From assembly GCA_003427395.1 (NCBI GenBank), contig BFEA01000037.1, positions 115,141 through 179,140 of the forward strand: 64,000 bases of DNA, written 5' to 3'. Within the stretch, counting starts at the first letter, position 1. The number at the start of each line of letters is the position of its first letter. Made by a program: the position numbers and the translations under genes. Below are positions 29,155-40,171 of this stretch, in pieces. Under the pieces are notes generated by a model. It did not search any database and was not told the origin of the DNA. It worked only from the letters and a program-made list of their open reading frames with translations. The stretch comes from Chara braunii (lineage: Eukaryota > Streptophyta > Charophyceae > Charales > Characeae).

Positions 29155-29919
29155 CAGAGCCCCTCCAGCAGTCCCGGAATCGTTGCCACCTTGGTCTGTT
29201 CTGGGCATATGAAGCCCCTCAAGTAGGGTCTGGTCCCTGCAGCCCAGTCCCCAACATCAGACTTGGGGTCATCCCCCCTAAACTTGTTGGTGGCAGGGAT
29301 CTTGGGACCTCTCTGATCCCCTGCAGCAACAGCAGCATAGGTGGGTTTGGCTGTGGTCTTTTGGGAAGGAGATGGTGAAGGGGAAGAATGGTGTGAACCA
29401 GAATGGATGGAAGAGGGAGGAGAGGAAGGTTTGGGTTTCGCTGAGAGGATAGGAGACAGGGGAGCAATCAGTTTGGTTGTTGTCAGCTGAGCAGTCAGAT
29501 CCTTGATTGCTGTCAGGATCTTGGACTGCTGAACTGCCAGGTCATCCACCCTGCGCTCAAAACGAGCGATACGGTCATCCCACTTAGTGAAATAGGAAAT
29601 GGTGCCAGAATGGCCCACTCCACCAAGTTCCTAGTCACCTGGGCACAGCGCTCATCAGACACAACTTTGCCTAGTTGCTCCAAGCCTCCAACAGATACTC
29701 CTGTCGAGAAGCATCTGTTGCAGCCTCTAGCTCAGCTGCCTCCTGCCGCTCAAGTTCTGCTAGCAGGGCCTGCTCCTGCTGCAATCTTTCTTGGATCTCC
29801 TTCTTCCTGCGCTGAGTAGCAGTCAGAGGTGTAGTAGGAGTGGAGGTAGAAGGTTGTTCACCTTCCACCTTCATGACCACTTCCACCTGTGGCTGCTGCT
29901 GAGCAGTCTGGTCCGCCAT
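29154..29919 (-). pseudogene. Gag N-terminal part of element C
   Basis: ATG at 29919 starts MADQTAQQQPQVEVVMKVEG, then a coiled segment RRKKEIQERLQQEQALLAEL, a stop and frameshift near 29650, and a second frame (29618-29154) with WDDRIARFERRVDDLAVQQ, a Ser/Pro-rich linker, TYAAVAAGDQRGPKIPATNK and FRGDDPKSDVGDWAAGTRPY, the usual beginning of a gypsy Gag core. The gene stops at the junction with unrelated sequence. Structural particle protein; nonfunctional. Confidence 0.65.
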
Positions 29920-31443
29920 TTTCCTCTTTCAGAACACCAACAATAAATAAATAGTAGAGAGTATGCAGCGATGTACAGATCCCCTTCAGGCACTCAGAAA
30001 TCGCTGCTAACTCATGCACAGAAGTCGTGGGTGTATAGGCACAAACGGTTTGGGGTTGGAACTGTTTCTCTGGGGTCAGGGGTCAGACAGACAGTTAGTC
30101 CGGCAAAATCAGTCACACGATTTCCTTTTATTGACCCTGCACCACACTGGAGTTAGTAAACACTGTCCGCTACTCTTCCAAAGAACACTAGATTTCCAAA
30201 GCCCACTAGAAAACAAGAGTTGTAAGTGGGAATGATAGAACATGGCAAGCATAGAGTAGAAAGGTCAAACAAGCAGAGCGATTCAGTCAAAGACCCTGAA
30301 TCCTTAGCTCAGACTCAATTTTCGACCTTGATGACTCTGGCAGCCATACCCTAGGGTATGGCGAAGTACAGTATTCACTGTTTCCAGTGAAATACTAGAA
30401 ATCCAATCAAGCGGTTCTGCAAGAATGACTGTTTTTGAGTTGTGATTCACTGGGGACAGGCAGAACTGAATTCTGACGGACAGAATTGAACTTATGACTG
30501 ACACTAGATAGCACAGGCTATAATTAGATTCGGCGCAAAACTACAATTCATAGTATCACTACTTTTCCAGTGCAGGATTCACAATCTGAACATCCCAGAT
30601 CAAGCGCAATACAGTACAGCAGTCACAGAACAATTTTGGATGCAAAAGAGTCAACAGAGGGTGAGAGATGAGCAGAGGAAGATAGGAGAGAGATGGCTAT
30701 GGCTGTCATGCAGTCGGCGATTTTCAAATCCAGTCACTGACAGATAGATAGACCATAACTACTGACTAGTCTAACCCTATCTGAATCGCTATACAGGTAG
30801 GTGCATGGAACGAACTCACTTTCATAGTATCTGGCAAAGGTTGATGAAGATCTGGCTATGGCAGATTGAAACCCTCATTTCGCCAATTTCTTCCAGAGCT
30901 TCTTCCCCACCGTCCCACGCACAGAACTGCTCCCAACTATCCTCTTCAGGATCCTGAAGCGCTGCACCCCTTGATGTTAGATTCCCTGAATCTGACCCTG
31001 TGGCACCCAAATCGCCAACTGAAGAAAATCTCGCCAGAGGACCTGAGGTCCGCTGATGCTATAAATAGCCCCAGATGGGGTTATTTCTTCCTGAGATTGA
31101 CACAGACTGTCAATCTACCTCAGCGCTGCTCAAGGATGAAGCCGCTCCACAATCCCTGAAGTCTCCAGGGGTAATTCGCCACTCAGGGGTAGTTCACAAT
31201 ACTACCCTCAGGGTTGGCTATGGCGAATTGACCCTGTTCTCGTCACTTCCAGACAAGCGCCCTGACAGGCTCAGTGCGCTTGCTCAGTGCAAGCACTGCA
31301 CTCTTGAATCCACCGCTTGAAGTCTTCTTCCTTGCTGACTCAGCAGTGGGGAAGATGAATCGCCATGAAACTCTCGCCAGTATATCGCCAGGATGAAGAA
31401 GATGCCCTTAACACTCAACCCTCAGTGCTCCAATTCCAATCTC
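29920..31443 (-). other. Untranslated leader of element C
   Basis: About 1.5 kb between PBS and gag, without a supported gene. It holds repeated GGCTATGGC motifs (near 30692, 30854, 31209). Confidence 0.55.
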
Positions 31444-31455
31444 GCTCTGATACCA
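31444..31455 (-). other. Primer-binding site of element C
   Basis: The minus strand reads TGGTATCAGAGC, two nt inside the LTR end (TGTTATG on the plus strand at 31458). Exact match to the initiator tRNA-Met complement, closer than the sites of families A and B. Confidence 0.85.
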
Positions 31456-31457
31456 AC

Positions 31458-32720
31458 TGTTATGATCTTGGTTGTCTGACGATTTTTACAGCCACTCACA
31501 CACACAGACAATCTCATACACGCCCAGAGAGGAGACAGAGTCCAAACTGCACACAGATCAGAGTAGATAGCTGAAGCACAACCATGCACAGATGGGGAGA
31601 AGACACACAATGTTTCTCACTCTCTGACGATACTCCCAACAACCAATCACAAGAAAGAACATGCGAGAATACAATTGGAATACATACTGATGATGAGCCA
31701 AGTAACCAAAAATCGTTACAAAGTTTGTTCCAGTGTCTCGCCACTCTCAGAACCTCACACTCCACTCACTACCCTACACCCAGTTAGTAGTGCCTCCCAG
31801 AGGCCAGCGCCAGCCACCCAGATGAAGAACAGGTCCTGCGATGAAGTCTTCAGTGCCGCTGAACAACTCTGACGAAGAACCGGCAGCTATGGCTGTCGCC
31901 ACCCACATAAACTCAGTGGGGAGTCTCCACACAGCCCAGCCACTCGTAGAAACCCACAGGGGTTGATGCGCAGGGGATGCCCCAGCTATGGCAAGCCCTC
32001 AACAGGCTGGCTATGGCTGCTGTCCACGGTGAGGGTCTCAGGGTACCGCCTGCAGACAATCGTCGTTGCAACGCTCCTTGGCTCCAAACGCTGTATCGCA
32101 AAAATGAACTGCCAAAAAGTCCTAAGCAGTCCTACGCTAACCTACTTGTAGACTCTACACTACCCTAGCCTACCGCCTACCGGTACCGGTTCAGTTAGGG
32201 CCAGCTCGGCCTCTACGAAACCGGTCCTACTACTGCACTTAGGGCTCAGGGCCACTTAGGGCCGGTAACCACTCAGCCCCTACTGCTGTTGGTAGCTATT
32301 TTTAGAATAGCGAGCAGCCCTCAGCGCAGGCCAAAAAAAACACAGCAAAATACACAGCATACTGGACATCCACAGCAAGCACACAGCACACTGTACAACC
32401 TCGCAAGTCAGTCTCGGCAGTCAAAATCAGCAAGTCATTGCACTCAAGTGTCTGGGACTCCTGCCCAGTACCCGTTGTTGCAAAGTGTATGTCCCAGTAT
32501 CCTTTCCCATGGTCTGCTGCTGCTTGGGCCATCGGGCCTGTCTCTTGGACTCCTGGTCTGAATCAGGACTGACTCGTGGGACTATGACTGGACTGGGACT
32601 GTGGCTTTTGACTCATTGTCGAACAGACATGACTTTCCATCGAGGAGACATGACCCTAACTCAGCTTTGAAAACTGTGTCCAATACCTGTTCGTGCAGGA
32701 CCTGTTCGTGACTGTTCAAA
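31458..32720 (-). repeat. 5' LTR of element C (outer end unresolved)
   Basis: Inner end TGTTATGATCTTGG adjoins the PBS. It contains further GGCTATGGC/AGCTATGGC copies (31886, 31983, 32010) and, at 32420-32700, a GACTC(C/T)TG / GAGACATGAC-rich stretch reminiscent of the repeat at 34.4-35.2 kb. No matching second LTR is present. Confidence 0.5.
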
Positions 32721-33857
32721 ATGACTTTCCATTTAATTATGGATGCGACATATGCCTTAGGAACTTTGTCTTTTGGGTTGCTGCTCGTGAATTAAGTTCT
32801 GGCTGACAGAGCCCCTCGCTGTTGGGCCATTCATCTGGGGTTTAATTCGTAAAGGCCCTTTTATCATGGTGCACATGGATGGAGTGATGATACAAGTGGA
32901 CCTTTGCACAAGCACACACAATATAGACTCATAAGACACGCCCCTTTCCCAACAGAAGGTAGTCAACAACATGGAGATACAACCGCCGATGAACCCAAAC
33001 ACTTTGCTTCAAACACCGGAAGAACTACTATCTAACATCCCCTAATCCCTTTTCATGTGCTTCAAACAACGGGCCATAGGAAATCTCACCTATAGCACAT
33101 GTTATCTGACTCTCCCCATATCCGACCCAGGAAACCAGTCAGCAACACATATTCATGGCACTTGGCTGTGACCTGAACCTTTGTATGATGCAAGCACTAC
33201 TATGTAAAGCATGCTGGACTGCTTTTCTTCGAGAACACATTCCATGCGAAGCATACTCGCAGCACTCTTGTGTTTCTGTGATTACCTGTGTCTGTGTGTC
33301 TGTGTGTCTGTGTGTGCTCCTCCATCACTGCAACAAGTGGGCCCGTTGGCACTTTCGTGCACAGCTTAGAAACAAGAAAACCGATATGGAATTTGCCGTT
33401 CTTTTTCGCACCCCAGTATAATCCCATATGATGCAAAATTCGGCCTCCCATGTTGTTAGACTTCCCATTCACGCATCCCATCAGTGTGAAGCAACACCAG
33501 CCTCTCTGTCACGGCGTGCTTCCCATTCAAGCATCTTGTGGGCCCGATGCAAAGACTAGTCTTCGCATCGGCATGCATCCGAGGCCATGAGACGTGTGAA
33601 TGAGGAGCATACCACAAAAGAGATCAGGGTCATGTCATCCGCAGGATAGGAAGGCAAGCCTCTCAGTCGAGGCACTTGAATGTCATTTCACAGACGCAGG
33701 CGTCCCACACAGCAGATAGCCCGAAACACAAGACTGAGGAAGATTGTGCATCATGCAACAAAATCAGATACGGAGAGTGGAACATGTGCCATAAGTTGGA
33801 CAGCATTCAAGCACAGCTAGCATACAATTTCCCATACAATTTCCCAAGTGAGGCCTA
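32721..33857. other. Region without a supported gene
   Basis: Short open frames only. A GTGTGTCTGTGTGTCTGTGTGTG stretch lies near 33295 and a 12-bp tandem (ATACAATTTCCC twice) at 33826-33849. It may contain the intron or 3' part of the minus-strand gene starting at 34166. Confidence 0.4.
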
Positions 33858-33902
33858 ACCTCTAGCAGGCACAGCAGAAGGAGATGGATAGGGGCCACTT
33901 AC

Positions 33903-34166
33903 CCTTAAAGTCAAAATCAAAACCAGGTTGGCAACAATCGCTGCAGCGAGAACCATGAAGAAAAAATCCGTCAACTTTGCCCGTGGATTTACCTGAGCCA
34001 AAAGAACCAGACTGTTCAGCGCCAAGCCACCAAAGACAATAACCAACCACATTCCAGTATTCCCTCCTCTCCATAAATACCAACCCCCTTTCCCACACCC
34101 CTTTACTTCTCTCCCCTCTTCCCACTCTCCTCCAGCCTTACATTGGGCCTCAGACGGAAGATTCAT
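33903..34166 (-). CDS. Candidate first exon of a small membrane protein
   Basis: ATG at 34166 (MNLPSEAQCKAGGEWEEGRE) leads to two hydrophobic segments: MWLVIVFGGLALNSLVLLAQ and FFFMVLAAAIVANLVLILTL, about 88 codons, followed at 33902 by a consensus donor (AAGG|GTAAGT). Unspliced, the frame ends at 33858. No family recognised; the hydrophobic pattern and the donor argue for a real host exon, though an internal GTAAAT...TGCAG pair would allow a different model. A C-rich tract on the coding strand (plus-strand G-rich, 34253-34306) lies about 90-140 bp upstream. Confidence 0.4.
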
Positions 34167-34252
34167 TGTGTGGAACTACAACTAACCTGAACCAACCTCA
34201 ATCAGAGTGCTATGGGCTCCTCAGGTCAATGCTTTTGTTTTTTGTTTTTTTT

Positions 34253-34306
34253 GGAGGGGAGGGGGAGAAGGGAGGGAGTGGGGGGAAGGGAGGGAGTGAG
34301 GGTGCA
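34253..34306. other. G-rich tract (potential G-quadruplex)
   Basis: Plus-strand GGAGGGGAGGGGGAGAAGGG-type sequence continuing to 34306 with many G3-G6 runs, upstream of the minus-strand exon at 34166. Confidence 0.6.
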
Positions 34307-34399
34307 ACGAACCTCCCAGCTCAACACCAATGAGAGCACACATTCACACCACTTACATGCATGAGGTCACACGAATTTCACACTGAAGACCAGAGAGAT

Positions 34400-35165
34400 T
34401 AAGACCAGATAGCGCAGCTCAAGAATGCACTGGCGCAGCTATGGCTGCCTTCTCCCTGCCAGCGCTATCTTCTCTCTCTCTCTCTCTCACTTAGCGCAGC
34501 ACTCTGGCCTCGGCGCTCTGCTCCTCACTTCAGCACACAAGTGCAGCAGCACTTCCACACTGCTTGTGAATGAGCAATCTGCCAGAATGTAAGGCTAGCC
34601 AGTCCTTTTGTAGTCTTGGTTTGCACTTCAACTCGTGCCAGCCTCTGTTTCTTGGGTCCTGTCTGGTTCCGGTACCACATCCCCACGGCCTGTCTGCTAC
34701 TGAATGTCAAGGCCTGGAACCTTCTCGAATTTCCATTGGACTGTTGCTGCTTGGGCCCTTGAGTCATTACTTTTCACTTGTGACCATGACTTTTGACTGT
34801 GGACAGTGTCTCTTGCCTGTGGGTCACGACTTTTGCCTGTGAGACTACCTTTTACTCGTGGGATGTGTCTCTTCAATATGATTTTTCATTAGGAAACGTG
34901 ACTCCTGTCTTGAGACATGACTCTTGCTTAGTGAATCCGCCTTTTCACTCTGGAATGTGACTCTTTTGAATGGTTTTTATTATGAAACGTGACTCTTGTC
35001 CCCTGAGACATGACTGTTTGTTGGTTGCCTGTTGGACCAGACTGCTAAGGTACCCGATTGTGACTATTCTGAGTTTGACGAGTTCGACCTTTTCTTGGCC
35101 TGGCATCTGACCCTGAGATCCGAATTTGGGGTCTGAAACGTGGAAGGCCTTTCAAGGGGAAGAGA
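34400..35165 (-). repeat. Dispersed repeat, inverted copy of 22.0-22.7 kb
   Basis: Runs from GCAGCTATGGCTGCCTTCTC, through a TCTC stretch, CTTCAACTCGTGCCAGCCTC, GGTTCCGGTACCACATC, and iterated GTGACTCTTG / GAGACATGACT units, to GTGGAAGGCCTTTCA at about 35150. B-II is inserted just downstream (LTR at 35211). Confidence 0.65.
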
Positions 35166-35210
35166 AAAGCCACAACAAACAAATATTTTCAGCCATGGTT
35201 CCATTGCACT

Positions 35211-36458
35211 TGTAATGAACCCAGTCTAGCAGATACTCAGAAGTCGTCAAACATCAGTAGTCTCATTAATCTGCATCAAAGTCTTCAAATCGTGAAGTGA
35301 TATCCCAAACAGTATCTCATTACCATCAAAAGAAGAGAGTGGAGGCGGAATAGACAAAGGAGAAGAAGAGTGATCACACAGTAATAAACCCTTCAGACAC
35401 CTCTCCTTCTCCGGGCTTCTTCCCTCTCCAAGTCAACAATGATAATAAGTATATTCCTGATCACAAACAATAGTGCCACGTGGCACTTTAGCTCGTGAAG
35501 ACCATGAAGACATAGCAGATTCCAATGACGACGTCAACCTCAGGTGAATACCCGAACTCCATCCACAGATCCCGATCTTCCTCCTCCTCACAACCAGTCA
35601 CCTCATGTAGATAGCGTGGACAATGCCACGTCAGCAGTCGAAACAGGTGGCATATGCCACATCAACAATGGAGACCAGAGACAACGCCACATCAACATGC
35701 AATGTCGGTAACGCCACATCAGCATGCAATGTAGACTAGAGGTAGCGCCACATCAGCATGCAATGTAGACCAGAGGTAGCACCACATCAGCATGCAATTT
35801 AGACCAGAGGTAGCGCCACATCAGCATGCAATGTAGACCAGAGGTGGTGCCACATCAGCATGCAATGTAGACAGAAGTGGCACCACATCAGCATGCAATG
35901 TAGACCAGAAGTAGCGCCACATCAGCATGCCACCTCAGCAAGCCTGGTGCACAATGCAGAAAGCGCAAGCATGCTGCCTCCACCTCCTGCCGTCGTCCGC
36001 ATCGCCAATGCACAGCCAGCGTCGAGCCAGCATAATGCCAGCGTCTAGTCAAAGTCGATCCAGCGTCCAAGTAGCATAGCAAGACCGAATGCTTGACTCA
36101 CTCGAGGCCAGCCTTAAGTAGTCATTGTCAAGGTTGTCTGGCCTCAAGTGCTTTCCCCACACTCGTCCAGATTGACTCACACTTGAGGACCCGGATTGTG
36201 AAGTTGCAGACTTCTCCCTTGGACCTGATGCTGTCTGGGTACCTGCATACAAACAAGTGTGTGTGCTTGACCAGCGGCCTGGGCTAGGTACCTTTGGACT
36301 TTGACTGTTGGGATCTCGACAGTTGACCAAAGTCAACTGCCACACGTCCAGGCCTTGAGTCCTCATATGGGGCCTTTTTGCCCCTGTTTAGGCGTGGGCT
36401 GAGGGCGGCCAAGTCGGTTCTCAGTTTTCCCACGAGACATATGGCATGGGTTATTGCA
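35211..36458 (-). repeat. 3' LTR of B-II
   Basis: 1248 bp, plus-strand TGTAATGAACCC ... GGGTTATTGCA. It holds the palindrome GTGCCACGTGGCAC (35473-35486), one exact GCCACGTCAGCA (35625-35636) and a 34-bp minisatellite. It is related to but clearly diverged from the B-I LTRs. Confidence 0.88.
35685..35945 (+). repeat. 34-bp minisatellite carrying GCCACATCAGCA
   Basis: Units start at 35712, 35746, 35780, 35814, 35848, 35881 and 35915 (33-34 bp apart), preceded by a shorter unit at 35685. Consensus CGCCACATCAGCATGCAATG plus TAGACCAGAGGTAG. Each unit contains the dispersed 12-mer with CG changed to CA. Confidence 0.9.
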
Positions 36459-36509
36459 TTCCCGCCGACCCAGTTATAGAGTTCCATCGCAGAAAATACA
36501 TTAGTTCTC

Positions 36510-37272
36510 ACTTAACCCCCATTCATATGCAGCAACAATATCAGGAGGAGTAGGTAGGAGTTCTTTCCTACTAAACCATCTTCAGATGGAGGTTGGGACT
36601 TGAACATTACCTTATACTGCTTCTGAGGTCGTCCTCTGCCACCTGTAGAGAAATAGCCATGTTCCAATATTTTCTCAACTTCATAGCCTCCATTCATAGA
36701 GGGTGGAATCATAGATGGCCTATTTGGAAAATTATCACTTTCAACATAAGGTAGCAGCTTAGACGCATGGAAGACAGGGTATAGACGCATGGAAGACAGG
36801 GTATAGACCCATGGAAGACAGGGTATGTCTTGAGGTGTGGAGGTATGTCTATACGATAGGAAGGTCCATCTTCACCTCCAATTACTTTGAGAACTTCCCA
36901 AGGCCCATAGTAGATAGGTGGCAATTTCTGAGACACGTTTTCTTCCAAGGAAAACTCTTTAGACTTAACCCAAACAAAATCCCCTTCTTGGAATTGTGAA
37001 GGACGTCGATGTTTATTAGCTTGTTCAATCATTTGCATCTGGGTTTTCTGTATGTTTTCCTTCACCTTCTTAATGTCCTCTTCATACAGAACTGCGAATT
37101 CACGCGTACCTGCGGGTAGCCTTTGAACCTGGTCCCGTGTTAAGACATTAATGGGACGCCTAGGCTTCCATCCTTTATGCAGTGCGTTAAGTGTTCTTCC
37201 TGTAATAGTATGTATAGGCACTAGCAATTTTAGGTAATTTCTCATCCCAATCGATTTGGTCAGGTCGGACAT
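36510..37272 (-). pseudogene. Integrase C-terminal region and chromo-like tail of B-II
   Basis: Reads RRPSQFQEGDFVWVKSKEFS, PPIYYGPWEVLKVIGGEDG (GPY/F-type motif), YRIDIPPHLKTYPVFH, then the frame is lost in a 22-bp tandem triplication (36760-36825); the tail continues in another frame to a DRWF-like end disrupted near 36575. Role as in B-I. Confidence 0.78.
36760..36825. repeat. 22-bp tandem triplication inside the coding tail of B-II
   Basis: Three copies of TAGACGCATGGAAGACAGGG(TA) at 36760, 36782 and 36804 (third copy with one change). The 44 extra nt shift the reading frame at the PVFHASK motif. Confidence 0.93.
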
Positions 37273-37918
37273 ACATTCACAAAAGTTGCTGGCAAAGACG
37301 ATTCATTTGCTCAGTTTGGCCATTCGTTTAAGGATGTCTGCCTGACGATATGGTCAACCTGGTTTCATAGACTTCCATCAACTTTTGCCATTGTAGACTG
37401 GTGAACCGAACATCTCTATCTGATACGATGGTTTTGGGAAATCCATACTCAAAGACCCATCACATTTGAAACTTTTGAATGACGAGTTCGGTTCTAGCTT
37501 CAGCAGGCAAAGGAATGAACATAGCAAACTTAGAGAATCTATCAACGATGACCATTACTTGACTGTTGCCGTTTCGACTCTTAGTGAGACTCATAAAGTC
37601 AATTGAGATAGACTCACTTGGCTCACTTGGAATTGGCAGCGGTCTCAAGAGCCCCATCAGATTCTCATGTGAGGGCTTGTTCCTCTGACAGACAAGATAA
37701 GTCTGCACATACGTTAGTACATCTTCCTTCATTCCTTTCCATTCAAAACGTTCACGTACATCGGCATACGTCTTCTTAAAACCAAAGTGACCTTCCGCAT
37801 AATGGCATTCCCCGATAATTAAACTCTTGATTAGTTCTAAGTGAGGAACACACAATCGTTCTTCGGTTTTATCTAGCAAGAAGAGTAAGCCATCAGTCAT
37901 TCGATATTCCAAAAACAA
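37273..37918 (-). pseudogene. Integrase of B-II
   Basis: Zinc module GECHYAEGHFGFKKTY ... TYLVCQRNK has the third ligand Cys changed to Tyr (B-I: TCLVCQ). SISIDFMS (first Asp) and IVSDRDVRFTS (second Asp) are kept, and GQTEQMNR keeps the catalytic Glu. Stops: TGA after KFQM (B-I has CGA at the same codon), TAA before TNGQTE (B-I GAA), TGA after QQLL (B-I CGT). Confidence 0.85.
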
Positions 37919-38560
37919 CTCAAGGTTTTTTCGTAGAGTTTCAATGATAGGACTCCAAATAGGATCACTCTCTCATAACCCTGGCGAATCTGTTCTTTCA
38001 GTTCATTTCCGATATCGAGATAGGAGACAATGGTTCCAAAGAAATTTGCACGCCTGGACAAAACATCCGCAACCACGTTAGACTTACCTTTGATGGTTTT
38101 CACCTCAAAGTCAAATGTGTCAAGGAAAGCGGACCACCTTACCAACTTGTCGGAAAGCTTAGGCTGAGTCTTGATCCACTTTAAGGTAGAGTGGTCAGAG
38201 TAAACAGTGAAATGTCTCCCTAACAAGTAGTGCTTCCAGGTATCTAGTGCAACAACTAAGGCATACAATTCCCTTTCATAGGTGGAGTTGGCCACTTTTT
38301 CTGATGAAAGTTTTCTGCACAGAAACTCAATAGGTCTATATCCTTTACCGTCGTCTTGTTGTAGCACAACCCCAATCCCATACTGACTTGCGTCAGTGGT
38401 AACGATGAAAGGAAGAGAAGGGTCAACAATTTTTAGGACAAGGTAGTTCATCAGGGCATGTTTTAACTTTCTAAACGATGACTCACAATCTTTGTCCCAC
38501 AACCAAGGCTTTTCTTTTTTCAGTAATCTTCTCATAGGAGCAGGCTATCAAGCAGAAGTT
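37897..38560 (-). pseudogene. RNase H of B-II
   Basis: A 212-codon open frame, the best-preserved RNase H in the window: VTTDASQYGIGVVLQQDDG (first Asp), TYERELYALV (Glu), YSDHSTLKWIK (Asp) and KSNVVADVLSRRA (Asp), so all four acidic positions are present. It begins [20 protein letters not shown] and runs into a frameshift near 37930. Confidence 0.85.
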
Positions 38561-39371
38561 TCTGACGAACTTCCTATAGTAGCTAGCAAGTCCTAGGAAA
38601 GATTTTAATTCAGTTATAATCTTAGGTTGTGGCCAATCTCTGATTGTTGTAATCTTCTTTTATTCAGGCCTTAGTCCTTCCTCGTTCACTATATGCCCTA
38701 AGTACACGACTTCAGGCTTAGCAAACTCGGACTTTTTTGGATTCAATTTGAAGTTTCCCTCACGCAACTTCTGCAAGACCATTCGTAGTTGTTTCTCGTG
38801 ATCTTCCAATGTCTTACTGTACACTATAATATCGTCGAGATAAACTACTACGAATTAATGGAGCCATTGTCGGAACAACTCGTTCATGGACCTTTGGAAG
38901 GTCGCAGGTGCGTTGGTCAAACCGAAAGGCATAACCACGAACTCATAGCGATCATACCTGGTTCGGCATGCCGTCTTGTGTTAATCTTCAGGAGCCACCT
39001 CGATCTGGTGGTACCTTGACTTGAAGACCAATCTTGCTAAAGTATCTACACCCCTGCAACTGATCCAATAGATCGTCAATGCGTGGAAGAGGTTCCGTGT
39101 TTTTTACAGTGACGAAATTCAACCCCTGATAGTCAATATGAAGACGAAGTTCACATTCATTTTTGGGCACGAATAAGATAGGCGCACCATAAGGAGATGA
39201 GCTAGGGCGAATCCGTCCCTTGTCAGTAAGTTCTTGCAACTGCTTCTGAAGTTCCTCAAGTTCCCTGGGAGACATTCGGTAAATGGGACCCTTGGGAATC
39301 TTGCTTCTGGGAATGATCTCGATTGTGTGCTTTATAGCACGCTCAGTGATTCTCATCGACTCGGTTTGCAA
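38561..39371 (-). pseudogene. Reverse transcriptase of B-II
   Basis: 39371-38988 reads [52 protein letters not shown] and then FSKIGLQ, where B-I has FSKIDLK; a small insertion there both alters the first catalytic Asp codon and shifts the frame. Downstream pieces keep [14 protein letters not shown] and VVYLDDIIVYSK (YxDD) but contain TAA codons where B-I has AAG and CGA. Confidence 0.85.
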
Positions 39372-39374
39372 GTC

Positions 39375-39930
39375 CTATTCGTCGAGAAGTTTTTCGATAG
39401 AAGGTGGATAGGATGAGGAACACTCACCGACTCGCTTGACAAGCACCATCATCACCTCCTGATCCAACTTCTTATTTACTACCATCGATCGGTAAGTTGG
39501 GTAACTCGTACAACAGAAAGATAGAGCAGAGTAAGAGTCAGACCTATGATATAACTTGATAGTATGTAGTTCGGACTTCGCGTCCTCGAGTTTGACAATT
39601 TTCTCTTTGAACTCGACTTCTGGATCGGCTTCTTCGTGCCAATCCATGCCCAGAATCACATCAAAGGGTAAATTTTTCTCTACAAGGAAGGATATCTCAT
39701 GTAAAATCTTCTTACCTTCCTTAGTTTTAAAATAGCACTTTACACAATCAACATATTGAGAGGCAGTGATCGTGCTCTTATCAGCCAGTATGAACGTGAT
39801 AGGTCGAGGTAAATCTTTTACCTTCATTCCCAAGTGCAACTTTCGACTTGCCTTTTCTGAGATATAACACCACGTCGATCCTGGATCTAACAGGGCACCT
39901 ACTCACGTGTGCGCAATCTCAATATCCGCG
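39375..39930 (-). pseudogene. Aspartic protease of B-II
   Basis: Reads GALLDPGSTWCYISEKAS (active-site D-P-G in place of D-S-G), then LHLGMKVKDLPRPITFILAD, FLVEKNLPFDVILGMDWHEE and the linker to TAG near 39375. The frame from 39839 is open for 154 codons. Confidence 0.78.
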
Positions 39931-40171
39931 ATCTTTAACTCACCTTTAGACTTAGCTTTCTTAGCCCATGAACTCCGAAGTGCTATCAATTCATTGTCGA
40001 GTTCGTCAAGGGAATCGTCCAGTGAGACAAAGCAAAGAACAGTGTCAGGGTGCTCTGGACGATAGGTTGAAGAAGAGTCATCCTCTGCCTTGAGATTCGA
40101 AGGGGTAGAAGGGGTTATAAGTGTCTTACCTTTGTCTTCATCTAATCCCTTCGACTCAGTAGGAGCAGATG

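Larger units (their letters stand above)
29154..32720 (-). mobile_element. LTR retrotransposon C, 5' part only
   Basis: Minus-strand order: LTR (from about 32.7 kb down to 31458), PBS (31455-31444), ~1.5 kb leader, gag start at 29919, then loss of homology at about 29154. Protease, RT and integrase are absent. The PBS is a perfect TGGTATCAGAGC. The upstream limit of the LTR was not resolved; 32720 is an outer estimate. Confidence 0.65.

Noticed and set aside
28356-29378. Full 251-codon frame at 28623-29378 as one protein.
   Set aside because: Beyond about 29154 it is antisense to the gag gene of element C, so only the first part can be considered.
35685-35945. CRISPR-like array (regular 34-bp repeats).
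   Set aside because: Units are contiguous with no unique spacers, lie inside an LTR of a eukaryotic element, and no cas genes exist here.
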